From Acidimicrobiia bacterium UBA4744 (GTDB lineage: Bacteria > Actinomycetota > Acidimicrobiia > Spongiisociales > UBA4744): a stretch of DNA of 64,000 bases. Every line of letters begins with the position of its first letter. Position 1 is the first letter of the stretch. Location of the stretch: positions 83,541-147,540 of the forward strand of contig DHIO01000006.1 of NCBI GenBank assembly GCA_002403855.1. Reading direction: 5' to 3'. The notes below the pieces were generated by a model. It did not search any database. It had not been told where the DNA came from and saw nothing but the letters and a program-made list of their open reading frames with translations. Of this stretch, positions 17,645 through 26,795 are shown in pieces. The position numbers and the translations under genes were made by a program.

Positions 17645-19327
17645 TCACTCGTCGGTCACGCAACCTTGGGACGCTGAACCGACACTCCGAATGTACTTGT
17701 AGAGCGTTCCCCTCGTTGCTTGGAGCGGCGGAGCCACCCAGTCGGCCCGGCGGCGAGAGAGGGTGCTCTCATCGACTTCGAGTTCGATCGACCGCCCTAC
17801 GGCGTCGATGGTGACGGTGTCGCCGTCCTCGACCAGGGCAAGCGGACCACCTTCCTGGGCCTCGGGCGTCACGTGCCCGATCAGGAACCCATGTGATCCG
17901 CCCGAGAAGCGGCCATCGGTTATGAGGGCGACCTCGCCCCCGAGGCCCGCTCCTACGATGGCCGAGGTCGGGGTCAGCATCTCCGGCATGCCGGGTCCGC
18001 CCTTCGGGCCCTCGTAGCGGATGATCACCACATCACCGGGCCGGACCTCGCCGCGTTCGAGTGCGGCGAGCATCGCCTCTTCCCGGTCGAAGGGCCGGGC
18101 GGGGCCCTTGAACCGAAGACCTTCCTTGCCGGTGAGCTTGGCGACGGCGCCGGTCGGAGCGAGGCTTCCGCGCAGGATCTGGATGTGGCCGGTTTCCTTG
18201 ATGGGATCCGTCCACGGCCGGATGACGTCTTGGCCGTCGGCGAGTTCTGGTAGTTCGGCGAGGTTGTCGGCCATGCTCCGCCCCGTCACCGTCAGACAGT
18301 CACCGTGCAGAGCATCATGGTCGAGTAGCAGCTTCAGCACGGCCGGCGTGCCTCCCACCCTGTGGAGGTCCTCCATGACGTACCGTCCGCTGGGCTTGAG
18401 ATCTCCCAGGAATGGAACTCGATCGCTGATTGCCTGGAAGTGATCGAGCGTCAACGGCACTTCGACCGAATGTGCCATGGCGAGCAGGTGGAGCACTGCG
18501 TTCGTCGAACCTCCCAGCACCATGGTGAGCGCGATGGCGTTCTCGAATGCCTCTCGGGTCATGATGTCGCTCGGTCGAATATCGGCCTCGATCAGGCGGC
18601 GGATCGTCGCTCCGGCCTCAAAGCACTCGTCGAGCTTGGCCGGATCGGTGGCGGGAGTTGACGAGCTGTACGGCAGGCTCAGGCCGAGTGCCTCGATGGC
18701 CGCCGCCATTGTGTTGGCCGTGTACATACCGCCGCAGGCCCCGGCTCCCGGGCAGGCATGGCGGACGATATCGGCGCGCTCGTCGTCGGTGATGCGCCCG
18801 GCGATGAATTCGCCGTACGACTGGAAGGCAGACACGATGTCGAGCGCCTCGCCCGATTGGCCGACTCCTGCTCGGATGGTGCCCCCGTAGATCATCAGGG
18901 AAGGCCGATCGACGCGGCCCATGGCGATCACCGATCCCGGCATGTTCTTGTCGCATCCGGGGATCGAGATATTGGCGTCGTACCACTGGGCCCGCATGAC
19001 GGTTTCGATCGAATCGGCGATCAGGTCGCGCGATTGCAGCGAGTAGCTCATTCCCTCGGTTCCCATCGACATGCCGTCTGAGACACCGATGGTGTTGAAG
19101 CGCATTCCGACCAGGTCGGCCGCCACTACGCCTTCCTTGACCCGGGCCGCGAGCTGATCGAGGTGCATGTTGCAGGAGTTGCCCTCGTACCACATGCTGG
19201 CGATCCCGACCTGAGCTTTAGTCATATCTTTGTCGGTGAGGCCCGTGGCGTAGAGCATGGCCTGGGAGGCACCCTGGGAAGCAGGTCCGGTGATGCGGCT
19301 GCTGATTCGGTTCAGTTGGTCGGGCAT
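17645..19327 (-). CDS. ilvD: Dihydroxy-acid dehydratase
   Basis: Iron-sulfur enzyme that dehydrates dihydroxy acids to the 2-oxo acid precursors of valine and isoleucine (and leucine). The 560 residues show the cluster cysteines in the EGNSCNMH (near residue 50), PGCDKNMPG and [13 protein letters not shown] contexts, and the C-terminal [20 protein letters not shown]. The start ATG is preceded by TATGAT exactly six bases upstream, pointing to a leaderless mRNA separate from the ilvB operon. Divergent from queG. Confidence 0.97.
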   Translation of the reverse strand: MPDQLNRISSRITGPASQGASQAMLYATGLTDKDMTKAQVGIASMWYEGNSCNMHLDQLAARVKEGVVAADLVGMRFNTIGVSDGMSMGTEGMSYSLQSRDLIADSIETVMRAQWYDANISIPGCDKNMPGSVIAMGRVDRPSLMIYGGTIRAGVGQSGEALDIVSAFQSYGEFIAGRITDDERADIVRHACPGAGACGGMYTANTMAAAIEALGLSLPYSSSTPATDPAKLDECFEAGATIRRLIEADIRPSDIMTREAFENAIALTMVLGGSTNAVLHLLAMAHSVEVPLTLDHFQAISDRVPFLGDLKPSGRYVMEDLHRVGGTPAVLKLLLDHDALHGDCLTVTGRSMADNLAELPELADGQDVIRPWTDPIKETGHIQILRGSLAPTGAVAKLTGKEGLRFKGPARPFDREEAMLAALERGEVRPGDVVIIRYEGPKGGPGMPEMLTPTSAIVGAGLGGEVALITDGRFSGGSHGFLIGHVTPEAQEGGPLALVEDGDTVTIDAVGRSIELEVDESTLSRRRADWVAPPLQATRGTLYKYIRSVGSASQGCVTDE

Positions 19328-19333
19328 CCGGGC

Positions 19334-19339
19334 ATCATA
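19334..19339 (-). promoter_or_regulatory. -10 box of a leaderless ilvD transcript
   Basis: TATGAT on the minus strand, five of six matches to TATAAT, ends six bases before the ilvD ATG, so transcription should begin at or next to the start codon. No good -35 box is seen. Confidence 0.65.
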
Positions 19340-19386
19340 GAGCCATCCGGAGTCAGCCCGGTGTCGTGTCGCAACGAGTGCTCCGA

Positions 19387-19392
19387 TAGCCT
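19387..19392 (+). promoter_or_regulatory. -10 box of a probable leaderless queG transcript
   Basis: TAGCCT (TANNNT form) lies six bases before the GTG start of queG, the same spacing as in the divergent ilvD. No clear -35 box. Confidence 0.45.
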
Positions 19393-19398
19393 GCGGGG

Positions 19399-20505
19399 GT
19401 GGACGATATCGTCGCCAGGTTACATGAAGCCGGCTCCGGCTCCGGGTTGGTAGGTCTGGGGATCTGCGACGCAGAACCGTTTGCCGAGGTCCGAACCGAG
19501 ATGGACCGTCGCGCGGCCGGTGGGTGGTCGGGGCTCTTGCGTTTCACCTACGCCGACCCCCAGACCGCAACCGACATCAGCCGATCATTCCTGTGGGCGG
19601 CCCGGTTGGTGGTTGGAGCGGTTACGTACCTTCCGGTAGCCGGAAACCCGGGCCCTGCCCGGGAGAATCACGGTCGGGTGGCCCGTTTTGCGACGTCCGA
19701 TCACTACGAACCGCTGCGACGGGGGCTCCGGTCGGTGCGCGGTGTGCTCCAATCCGCCGGCTACCGCGCGGAAGTGCTGATGGACGACAGTCGTCTCGTC
19801 GATCGAGCCGCCGCGGTGCGGGCCGGGATTGCCTGGTGGGGCAAGAGCACGATGGCGCTCAGCCCCAGATACGGACCGTGGACGCTGCTCGGCTCGGTTG
19901 CCACGGAAGCGGAGCTGCCGACAACCTTGCCGATGCAAAGGGATTGCGGCACCTGTGTTGCGTGCATTCCGGCGTGCCCGACGGGTGCGCTCGATCAAGA
20001 AGGAACGCTCGACGCCACCCGTTGTATCTCCTATTGGGCGCAGATGCCCGGCTTCATCCCCAGGTCCATCCGGGAGGCCTGGGGAGACCGGCTCTACGGT
20101 TGTGACGCGTGTCTCGACGCCTGCCCGCCGGGACAACGGTGGTTGGGCCTCGCAACCGGCGAGGCGGGCCGGGTCGACCTAGTCGAGTTGCTCGAGCTGA
20201 CGGATGATGAGTTGCGCGAGCGCTTCTCGCACTTCTACATCCCGCGCAACGACCCAGCCCACCTCCGGCGCAACGCGCTGGTGGCGCTCGGCACGTGCGG
20301 ATCATCCGAAATCGTTCCCATCGTGGCCGGATACCTGAGGGCCGGTCCGGCGATGCTCCGTTCACACGCTGCCTGGGCCCTCGGCAGGATCGGCGGCTCC
20401 GCGGCTGTGGAGGCGCTTGCATCGGCAGTCCGGGAGGAAGCGGACGCCGCCGTCCGCTCTGAGCTTGACGGGGCTCTCGCCAGCGTGCACGAAGGTGGGA
20501 ACTGA
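19399..20505 (+). CDS. queG: Epoxyqueuosine reductase
   Basis: Cobalamin- and [4Fe-4S]-dependent enzyme for the last step of queuosine formation in tRNA (epoxyqueuosine to queuosine). The 368 residues show an N-terminal DUF1730 domain, the catalytic region with [22 protein letters not shown], two ferredoxin motifs [16 protein letters not shown] and CDACLDACP, and a C-terminal HEAT-like repeat region ([17 protein letters not shown]). Start at GTG 19399, with a -10-like box directly upstream and no ribosome site. It makes the cell dependent on cobalamin for this tRNA modification. Confidence 0.95.
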   Translation: MDDIVARLHEAGSGSGLVGLGICDAEPFAEVRTEMDRRAAGGWSGLLRFTYADPQTATDISRSFLWAARLVVGAVTYLPVAGNPGPARENHGRVARFATSDHYEPLRRGLRSVRGVLQSAGYRAEVLMDDSRLVDRAAAVRAGIAWWGKSTMALSPRYGPWTLLGSVATEAELPTTLPMQRDCGTCVACIPACPTGALDQEGTLDATRCISYWAQMPGFIPRSIREAWGDRLYGCDACLDACPPGQRWLGLATGEAGRVDLVELLELTDDELRERFSHFYIPRNDPAHLRRNALVALGTCGSSEIVPIVAGYLRAGPAMLRSHAAWALGRIGGSAAVEALASAVREEADAAVRSELDGALASVHEGGN

Positions 20506-20547
20506 CACCGACTCTCCGCAAGACGGTGTCCTCGGGGCCGGGGCGGT

Positions 20548-20553
20548 TACCCT
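20548..20553 (+). promoter_or_regulatory. -10 box of a probable leaderless transcript
   Basis: TACCCT lies seven bases before the ATG of the zinc-ribbon membrane protein; no Shine-Dalgarno site lies between. Same layout as other leaderless candidates in this window. Confidence 0.45.
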
Positions 20554-20560
20554 TTCCTCC

Positions 20561-21250
20561 ATGGCAGGACCGGTTGTCTGCAGTCAATGCGGGGCTCGCA
20601 ACCCGGCCGAGTCTGAGTGGTGTGGGCAGTGCTTCGCATCCCTGGGCGGGGGTCCCGACGGGGAATCGGAGGTATCCGAAGGGAGTGACCCCATCGAGGA
20701 GCAAGACGGCCCCGAAGTGTTGTCCGTCGCTGCCGACCCCGTCCAGGCAATCCCCGGTGCCGATGAACCGGACGGCACGACCGGGGTGAGGAGCGGCACG
20801 TGGGTCTGTTCGGCCTGCGGCACACCCAATCCGCTCACGGACGAACAGTGCTCGGCGTGCGGCACCTCGATTTTCACAGCCTTCGGGGCAGTAGACGAGG
20901 ACAGAGTCGAGGTGGACCCGAGGAGCGCCCTGTTTCGCTCCCTTCTGGTGCCCGGCCTCGGCCATGCGCACGCCGGTCAAGGACTGCTCGGAGCGGCGAT
21001 CGGCGGGCTCACGATGATGTCCCTGGGATTCGGGATAGCTCTGGTGGTTGTCGGGGTCGGTAGCTTCGGATGGCCGCTCATTCTGCTGGCGATCGGAGTG
21101 TGGGCGGCCGCCGCCGTCGACGCCTTTCGTTTGGCGGACGGCCAAGCGGCGGACGCAATGCTCCTGAGACCCCGCGTCGTCACGGCGCTGGTCGGACTCG
21201 TGGTCGTCTTGGTGATTCTGGCTGCGGTGACCTCCCAGGGCGGAACCTGA
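20561..21250 (+). CDS. Double zinc-ribbon membrane protein
   Basis: A 229-residue protein with two zinc ribbons: CSQCG with CGQC near the N-terminus and CSACG with CSACG around residues 86-106, joined by an acidic linker, then two or three membrane helices (about residues 130-180 and 200-222). The N-terminal ribbons face the cytoplasm by charge. Such ribbon-TM proteins are common, with unknown roles. The ATG at 20561 gives MAGPVVCSQCG; the open frame upstream overlaps queG and is not coding. Followed by two genes with TGATG overlaps (21250, 21528), so these three form one operon. Confidence 0.8.
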   Translation: MAGPVVCSQCGARNPAESEWCGQCFASLGGGPDGESEVSEGSDPIEEQDGPEVLSVAADPVQAIPGADEPDGTTGVRSGTWVCSACGTPNPLTDEQCSACGTSIFTAFGAVDEDRVEVDPRSALFRSLLVPGLGHAHAGQGLLGAAIGGLTMMSLGFGIALVVVGVGSFGWPLILLAIGVWAAAAVDAFRLADGQAADAMLLRPRVVTALVGLVVVLVILAAVTSQGGT

Positions 21251-21528
21251 TGGAGTGGGTCTTCGGCCTTTTCCTCCTGCTGGGCATGCTGGCGCTGATT
21301 GCTCTCGTGACGGTGGAGGCGGTCCGCAGCGAGGGACCCACCCCGAGGACACGCAGGTTGATGCGACAGGGGGTAGCGGGGGCCGTTGCGTTTGGGATGG
21401 GCGGCCTCTCGGCCGCCTATGCGGGTTGGCCGTTGGGGTGGGCGACTCTGGCGGCAGCATCGGTCGGCGTCCTCGCCGCCTGGTATGCCAGAGCCATCGG
21501 GCACTACGGCGGTGAGGGTTCGAGCTGA
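21250..21528 (+). CDS. Small membrane protein of unknown function
   Basis: A 92-residue protein starting MEWVFGLFLLLGMLALIALVTVEAV, with one N-terminal helix and a second pair of short hydrophobic segments around residues 45-80. Its ATG overlaps the stop of the zinc-ribbon gene by one base (TGATG), and its own stop overlaps the phosphoesterase start in the same way, so translation is coupled. No motif. Confidence 0.72.
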   Translation: MEWVFGLFLLLGMLALIALVTVEAVRSEGPTPRTRRLMRQGVAGAVAFGMGGLSAAYAGWPLGWATLAAASVGVLAAWYARAIGHYGGEGSS

Positions 21529-22286
21529 TGCTCATTGTCGCCGACGTGCACGGCGAATTCGACGCGCTGGAGGTGCTGGCCAAGAGAGGCGAGCCACTTC
21601 TCATCCTGGGCGACCTCATCAACTACGTCGACTATCGGACGATGGACGGCATCGCCGCCGACGTGCTGGGAAGGGATTTCGTTAGGCAGGTGGCCCGCTT
21701 CCGGGGCACCGGTGACTACGAGGGATCGCGGGCCCTCTGGCGTGACCGCATGTCCGGCCGGGAGGACGAAATCCGTCTCCGGATTGGAGACCTGGTCGGG
21801 CAGCAGTACGAAGAGACCCGTCGAGCCCTCGAAGGGAGCACGTCCTACGTCACCTACGGCAACGTCGATTGGCCGGAAACCCTCCGCGGCTGTCTTCCCG
21901 ACGGTTCGAGGTTCGTGGACGGCGAGGCGGTGGAGATCGAAGGGTTCCGCGTGGGGTTTGTCGGGGGCGGTGCGCCGACGCCGCTCGGCGTGCCCGGGGA
22001 AGTGGCGGAGGAGGCCATGGAGGCCAAGCTCGACAAGCTTGGTCCCGTCGATATTCTCTGCTCGCACCTGCCCCCGGCGGTCGCCGCATTGCACACCGAC
22101 GTCATCACCGGGCGGGTCGAAGGAAGCTCCGATGCGATACGCCGGTACTTGCTGATCCACCGGCCTGCCTACCACTACTTCGGCGATATCCACCAACCAC
22201 AGGCCAGCCGGTGGCGCCTGGGCCGCACCCGCTGCATCAACGTCGGCTACTTCCGGGCAACCCGGCGCGCGGTTCGTCACAGCTGA
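21528..22286 (+). CDS. Calcineurin-like metallophosphoesterase
   Basis: A 252-residue cytoplasmic hydrolase with two-metal motifs: LIVADVHGEFDAL (DxH) at the N-terminus, ILGDLINYVD (GDxxx), YGNVDWPE (GNxD) around residue 112, CSHLPP around residue 185 and FGDIHQPQ (GDxH-like) near the C-terminus. Substrate unknown; such enzymes cut phosphodiesters of nucleotides or act as protein phosphatases. Coupled by TGATG overlap to the preceding membrane protein. Confidence 0.85.
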   Translation: MLIVADVHGEFDALEVLAKRGEPLLILGDLINYVDYRTMDGIAADVLGRDFVRQVARFRGTGDYEGSRALWRDRMSGREDEIRLRIGDLVGQQYEETRRALEGSTSYVTYGNVDWPETLRGCLPDGSRFVDGEAVEIEGFRVGFVGGGAPTPLGVPGEVAEEAMEAKLDKLGPVDILCSHLPPAVAALHTDVITGRVEGSSDAIRRYLLIHRPAYHYFGDIHQPQASRWRLGRTRCINVGYFRATRRAVRHS

Positions 22287-22358
22287 TCCGGCAGTCTGTC
22301 TCTGCCGGATCGCTACGCTGGGCGGAACAGCGTCGGGTACCGAAGGAGCGCGAAAACC

Positions 22359-22805
22359 ATGGCGGAGGGAACCGTCCAGAGCATCGAAATCCCCGCTTCA
22401 CCGGACTTCATCTTCGAAGTCCTCTCTGATCTCGAGTCGTATCCTGAGTGGATCACGGCCATGCGGCAGGTCGAGATCCTCGAACAGGACGGCAACGATC
22501 GGCCGCTTCGCGTCCATTTTGTCGTCGACGCAATGATCAAAGAGATCGCCTACGACCTGGAATACGAGTACGAGCCTCCCTTTCGCATGGCCTGGACGGC
22601 CGTGCCGGGAGATGACATCCGCCAAATGGTTGGTTCGTATGAGCTCACCGAACTGGACGGCGACGAGACGGACGTGGTCTATGCGCTGATGGTCGAGCCG
22701 GAGTTCAAGGTGCCGGGGTTCCTGCGGCGACAAGCCGAGAAGCAGTTGATCGGCACCGCCCTGCGAGGACTGAAGAAGCGGGTTGAAGAACTCTCCACCG
22801 GCTGA
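22359..22805 (+). CDS. SRPBCC (START-like/polyketide cyclase) family protein
   Basis: A 148-residue protein with the helix-grip fold signature: MAEGTVQSIEIPASPDFIFEVLSDLESYPEWITAM, then beta strands and a final long helix (EKQLIGTALRGLKKRVEEL). The family binds hydrophobic ligands such as lipids or quinones. A GAAGGAGCGC ribosome site precedes the ATG, and TACGCT at 22312 may be its -10 box. The stop overlaps the start of the ArsA-like ATPase gene (TGATG), a pairing that suggests a shared role. Confidence 0.85.
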   Translation: MAEGTVQSIEIPASPDFIFEVLSDLESYPEWITAMRQVEILEQDGNDRPLRVHFVVDAMIKEIAYDLEYEYEPPFRMAWTAVPGDDIRQMVGSYELTELDGDETDVVYALMVEPEFKVPGFLRRQAEKQLIGTALRGLKKRVEELSTG

Positions 22806-23980
22806 TGCGGATCGTGCTGGTCACCGGCAAGGGTGGCGTCGGCAAGACCACCGTGGCAGCCGCCACCGCTCTTCGCGCCGCCGAGATCGGACACCGCACA
22901 CTGGTGCTTTCCACCGATCCCGCTCATAGTCTCGCCGACGCGTTCGAGTCCGAGCTTGGCGACGAACCCCGCCGCCTGGCAGTCGATCTCCACGGCCAAC
23001 AGATCGACACCCAGGGCAGGCTGGAAGCCTACTGGGGCGAGATCCGCGACCAACTGATGGCAATACTCGATTGGGGAGGGGTCAGCGGCCTCGAGGCTGA
23101 GGAATTCCTCGTGTTTCCGGGTATGGATGAGCTGTTCGCCCTGGTCGAAGTGCAGCGCCATGCTGCTTCGGGCCGCTACGACACGTTGATAGTCGACTGT
23201 GCTCCGACGGCCGAAACCCTCCGGCTCCTGAGTCTGCCCGAGGTTCTCAGTTGGTACTTCGATCGTGTTTTTCTCACCCAGAAGAGGGTCATGAAAGCCG
23301 CCCGTCCCGTGCTGACCCGGGTGACGAGCCTGCCGATCCCGGGCGATGAGGTGTACGACGCAGCCGAAAACGTATTTACGGCCATAGAGCGTGCCCGCCG
23401 GTTGCTGCTCGACCCGGAGATCACGACCGCCCGCTTGGTGGTGAACCCCGAGAAGATGGTGGTCAGCGAGGCGAGGAGAACCTATACGTACCTGTCACTG
23501 TTCGGCTACGCCATCGACAGCGTGGTGGTCAACCGGGTCCTGCCCGAAGACCTGGTCGACCCCTATTTCGATCGCTGGCAAGAGATACAGAATCAGCACC
23601 TGGATGACATCAAGCGGTCCTTCGCCGACGTCCCAATGATGTGTCTCCGCCTCTTCGATGAGGAGATGACCGGTGTCGAGAAGCTAAGGGTTCTGGGTGC
23701 AGAGTTGTACGACGGGGAAGATCCGGCAGCCGGGTTTGCGGGCCGGCGGCCGTTCCGAGTGGTCGAGGAGCCTGAGGAGTTGGCCCTGGAGGTCGATATG
23801 CCGTTCATCGGCAGGGAGGACATCGACGTCCTCAGGGACGGGCACGAGGTGTACATCACCGTCGGCGGCTACCGCCGATCGTTCGTGCTGCCGGACTCGC
23901 TGCATCGCCGCGAGGTGATCGGCGCCAAACTCGAAGGTGGCGTCCTCAGAGTGAGGTTCAGCGAGCATCGGGGGAAATGA
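22805..23980 (+). CDS. ArsA/Get3-family ATPase with C-terminal Hsp20-like domain
   Basis: A 391-residue P-loop ATPase: deviant Walker A GKGGVGKTT at residues 8-16 (KGGVGKT type, dimer-dependent hydrolysis), switch I LSTDPAHSLADAF, and VDCAPTAETLRLLSLPE. The last 80 residues (RPFRVVEEPEELALEVDMPF to VRFSEHRG) form the beta-sandwich ArsA-Hsp20 domain found in many actinobacterial and cyanobacterial homologues. Without ArsB or arsenate genes nearby, arsenite pumping is unlikely; a chaperone or membrane-protein targeting role like Get3 is more plausible but unproven. Overlaps the SRPBCC gene by one base. Confidence 0.9.
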   Translation: MRIVLVTGKGGVGKTTVAAATALRAAEIGHRTLVLSTDPAHSLADAFESELGDEPRRLAVDLHGQQIDTQGRLEAYWGEIRDQLMAILDWGGVSGLEAEEFLVFPGMDELFALVEVQRHAASGRYDTLIVDCAPTAETLRLLSLPEVLSWYFDRVFLTQKRVMKAARPVLTRVTSLPIPGDEVYDAAENVFTAIERARRLLLDPEITTARLVVNPEKMVVSEARRTYTYLSLFGYAIDSVVVNRVLPEDLVDPYFDRWQEIQNQHLDDIKRSFADVPMMCLRLFDEEMTGVEKLRVLGAELYDGEDPAAGFAGRRPFRVVEEPEELALEVDMPFIGREDIDVLRDGHEVYITVGGYRRSFVLPDSLHRREVIGAKLEGGVLRVRFSEHRGK

Positions 23981-23981
23981 C

Positions 23982-24167
23982 GTGACAGAAGGCCGTTCTT
24001 TGCGGCAGGGGTTGATCCGGGGAGGACGACGGGCAGTCGTCCATCTGTTGAAAGCGGGCGTTGAAGTCCTACGCGGAGTCGAAGGGTTCTTCGAGGAACT
24101 CTCCGCCACGCGCCCCAAAACGTCTCACGACGACAAGCCGGGGCCGCAGCGGATTCCCCTCGACTGA
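23982..24167 (+). CDS. Small basic protein after the ArsA-like ATPase
   Basis: A 61-residue protein (MTEGRSLRQGLIRGGRRAVVHLLKAG), basic at the N-terminus with an amphipathic helix (residues 17-40) and an acidic to polar tail. The GTG start lies one base after the ATPase stop, so it is probably translated with it. No known motif; it may be a partner or client-binding peptide of the ATPase, which is inference from position only. Confidence 0.55.
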   Translation: MTEGRSLRQGLIRGGRRAVVHLLKAGVEVLRGVEGFFEELSATRPKTSHDDKPGPQRIPLD

Positions 24168-24199
24168 CCCCCCGGGCATCGTTTCGTCAAGCAGACTCC

Positions 24200-24205
24200 T
24201 AGGCT
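24200..24205 (+). promoter_or_regulatory. -10 box before the ROK kinase gene
   Basis: TAGGCT lies eight bases before the GTG start at 24214, with no ribosome site between, fitting a leaderless or nearly leaderless transcript. Confidence 0.4.
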
Positions 24206-24213
24206 GATCGACT

Positions 24214-25143
24214 GTGAAGACCATTGGCATCGACCTGGGTGGAACCAAGATGTCGGCCGGACTCGTAGAGAAGTCCGGCACCATCCTGGAGAAGGTCACG
24301 GTGGCCAGGCCGTCCGACGACGTCGGGATGGCCGAGGGCCCCCTGGAACTGGCTTCCAAACTGATGCAATCCGACGTCACCGGCATTGGCCTCGGTGCCG
24401 CCGGCTTGGTGAGCTGGCCGGAAGGGCGTTTGGTCTGGGGTCCCAACGTCGCCGGCCGGTCCATTCCTTTCAAAGCTTTGCTCGAGGACCGGTTCGGCCT
24501 GCCGGCGGTTGTCGACAACGACGCCAACTTTGCCGCGTTGGCGGAGTCCCGCATCGGGGCCGCACGCAACCGTCACACAGTCCTGCTGGTCACCCTCGGC
24601 ACTGGCATCGGCGGCGGAATCGTGATCGGCGGGGAGATCTACCGAGGGGCGTCCTTCGCTGGGGAGGTAGGACACATGGTGGTCGATGTGGGGGGGCCAC
24701 GATGCACCTGTGGTCAACGGGGATGCTGGGAGACGTTCGCGTCCGGGCGACGGTTGGATCAGATAGCCCGGGACATTGCTGCCACCAATCCGGCCGGCCT
24801 TACCGCCCGTCTGGCCGGGGAAGGTCCGGCCAGCGGAACTCACCTGACGGAAGCTGCCATCCAGGGTGACGCGCAAGCCGAGCAGTCTCTGGCGGAGATG
24901 GGGGCGTGGCTCGGCATCGGATTGGCGAGTCTGATCGCGTTGCTCGACCCGCACGTGATCGTGGTGGGGGGAGGTGTGTCCCGGGCGGGCGACATCCTGC
25001 TCGAACCGACCCGCCGGTCGATGAGGGCCGCCGTGGAGGGGTCGACGTTGCGGGGCCCGACCTCGCTCGTATCGGCAGCCCTGGGCGAAGATGCCGGGCT
25101 CGTTGGAGCAGGCTTGGTTGCCGCGGAGTTGCCTCGTGGCTGA
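24214..25143 (+). CDS. ROK-family glucokinase
   Basis: ATP-dependent sugar kinase, most likely for glucose. The 309 residues show the phosphate motif GIDLGGTKMSAGL, the catalytic VDNDANFAALAE, GTGIGGGIVIGGEIYRGA, the substrate Glu/His segment GEVGHMVVD and the zinc motif CTCGQRGCWETFASG (CxCGxxGCxE). The GTG start is followed by KTIGIDLGG. It overlaps the next gene by 8 nt. With the glycogen phosphorylase at 28-30 kb it fits internal glucan use. Confidence 0.92.
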   Translation: MKTIGIDLGGTKMSAGLVEKSGTILEKVTVARPSDDVGMAEGPLELASKLMQSDVTGIGLGAAGLVSWPEGRLVWGPNVAGRSIPFKALLEDRFGLPAVVDNDANFAALAESRIGAARNRHTVLLVTLGTGIGGGIVIGGEIYRGASFAGEVGHMVVDVGGPRCTCGQRGCWETFASGRRLDQIARDIAATNPAGLTARLAGEGPASGTHLTEAAIQGDAQAEQSLAEMGAWLGIGLASLIALLDPHVIVVGGGVSRAGDILLEPTRRSMRAAVEGSTLRGPTSLVSAALGEDAGLVGAGLVAAELPRG

Positions 25144-25561
25144 ACCGCTTCGTCCCGACGAAGTTCTCGCACCGGGAGGACAACGGTGGCCGGATACTCG
25201 TAGCCGGCTCAAGGAAGCAGCGCTGACGTTTCCCAACCTGGTCAAGCTCCTGGGGAGACTCATGCGAGATCCCCGAGTACCGGCTCGCAGCAAGGCCCTC
25301 GCCGGAGCCGCCCTGGCGTACGTTGCCTCCCCGGTCGATCTGGTGCCGGATGTGTTGCCGGTGATCGGACGTTCCGACGATGTCTTTGTTGCCATCTTCG
25401 CCGTTCATCATCTCATCCGGACGGCCGGCGAGGAGGTGGTCGTCGAACATTGGGACGGGTCGCGTGACCTTCTCGACATCATCAACGGCTTGATCGACGT
25501 GGCCGTCGGTTTGGTCCCGGCCCGGCTGCGCTGGACGCTGGCCCGACTGGCCGGCCGATGA
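25136..25561 (+). CDS. DUF1232 (YkvA-like) membrane-associated protein
   Basis: A 141-residue protein with the DUF1232 core: KLLGRLMRDPRVPARSKALAGAALAYVASPVDLVPDVLPVIGRSDDVFV. The SPVDLVPD...G..DD pattern is diagnostic. A helical hydrophobic segment suggests membrane association; function unknown. I chose GTG 25136, overlapping the kinase stop by 8 nt; an earlier GTG/ATG at 25091 reads through the kinase end. The stop overlaps the LLM oxidoreductase start by 4 nt (ATGA). Confidence 0.82.
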   Translation: MAEPLRPDEVLAPGGQRWPDTRSRLKEAALTFPNLVKLLGRLMRDPRVPARSKALAGAALAYVASPVDLVPDVLPVIGRSDDVFVAIFAVHHLIRTAGEEVVVEHWDGSRDLLDIINGLIDVAVGLVPARLRWTLARLAGR

Positions 25562-26388
25562 GCGTCCGGTTGTCGGTCACGTTGCCACAGTTTCGCCATG
25601 AGGCGAGCCCCATGCTCGATGCTGCCCGACGAGCCGAAGAGCTTGGTTTCGACGGGGTCTATGTGTTCGACCATCTTTTCCCCCTTGGCAGTCCCGATCG
25701 CCCGATCTTCGAAGGCTTCGTTGCGCTGGGGGCGGTAGCTGCGGCGACGAGCAGCATCACCGTTGGCACGCTGGTCGTCCGGGCGCCTATTCGGCCGGCA
25801 TGGACGACTGCCAAAGCGGCCTGGTCGGCCCAGGCCATAAGCAACGGTCGGTTGACCCTGGGGCTTGGTGCGGCGGATTCGCTGTCCAGGCCGGAGTTTG
25901 AGGCGTACGGACTCCCTTTCGGTAGCGCATCGGAAAGGATCGACGCCGTTCGCCACACCGTTCGAGCGCTTCACGCGCCCCAGCTGCAGTTACCCGGGTT
26001 CGCGGCTCCCAAGACTTGGATTGGCGGACGATCTGCGGCGGTACGGGCGGTAGCTGCCGAAGTCGCCGATGGCTGGAACGCATGGGGTGGGAGCCCCGAC
26101 CGATTGGCATCGGACGTCTCCGAGATCCGTGAACAGGCCGACCGGCCCTTTGAGGTGAGCTGGGGAGGCCAGGTCCTGCTGGCTCCCGACCGGCCAGGGC
26201 TGGAGAGACTCCTGGTAGAGCGAGATGACGTAGATCGCCTGTTGGCAGGGACCCCTGGTGAGGTGGCGGAGCAGCTCCGAGCATTCGCGGCCGCCGGAGC
26301 GGATGAATTGGTGCTTTCCCTCCTTTCCTCCCCGGGATGGGATTCGTGGGAGCTGTTCGTCGAAGAGGTCCGACCGTTGTTGGCGTGA
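25558..26388 (+). CDS. Luciferase-like (LLM) flavin/F420-dependent oxidoreductase
   Basis: A 276-residue TIM-barrel oxidoreductase: MSVRLSVTLPQF, AARRAEELGFDGVYVFDH near residue 22, TSSITVGTLVVRAPIRPA and GRLTLGLGAADS, all typical of the luciferase-like superfamily that uses FMN or F420. Actinobacteria often use F420, but the cofactor cannot be read with certainty. The C-terminal part contains LLAGTPGEVAEQLRAFAAAGADELVLSL, typical of the family. Coupled to DUF1232 by an ATGA overlap; end of this small operon. Confidence 0.88.
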   Translation: MSVRLSVTLPQFRHEASPMLDAARRAEELGFDGVYVFDHLFPLGSPDRPIFEGFVALGAVAAATSSITVGTLVVRAPIRPAWTTAKAAWSAQAISNGRLTLGLGAADSLSRPEFEAYGLPFGSASERIDAVRHTVRALHAPQLQLPGFAAPKTWIGGRSAAVRAVAAEVADGWNAWGGSPDRLASDVSEIREQADRPFEVSWGGQVLLAPDRPGLERLLVERDDVDRLLAGTPGEVAEQLRAFAAAGADELVLSLLSSPGWDSWELFVEEVRPLLA

Positions 26389-26492
26389 GTCGGGGGTCCT
26401 CGGGTTCTCGTTTCCGACCGCCCCGCCCGTCTCGTTCGCACCTCGCCGGCGGAAACGATCAAAGCGGCCTGCGGACGGCCACGAACCAGAGT

Positions 26493-26701
26493 CTAAGAGC
26501 TATCTCGCATCCGACACCAGGCGCGGATGACCGCTTCCAGGTCGGCTTGGGCGGCTTCGACGCCGGCGAGATCCGCAAACCGCATGACCCGCGCCGTGTC
26601 ACCCGCTCCGACGAGGAGCGGATGCCCACCCGGAGCATCGCTTCGGTCAGCTGGGGCTGATTCTGGGCGAACCAGGCATCCACCGCTGGGTTGGTGTTCA
26701 T
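26493..26701 (-). pseudogene. Remnant of a DUF1801 (YdhG-like) gene
   Basis: On the minus strand [25 protein letters not shown] in one frame is the start of DUF1801 proteins, and in another frame HPLLVGAGDTARVMRFADLAGVEAAQADLEAVIRAWCRMRDSS matches the family C-terminus. The middle (about 60 residues in the intact family) is missing, with the junction near 26620-26630. So a deletion with frame change has destroyed the gene. It sits between an LLM oxidoreductase and an aminotransferase. Confidence 0.75.
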
Positions 26702-26795
26702 AGGTCATCCTCGAGGTCCGGCCCGTCACACCAGTGAAGATGCATCGACCATGACGGTTCCGTTGGTACGCTGTGCGAGCTCGGGAGGTCAGTGC

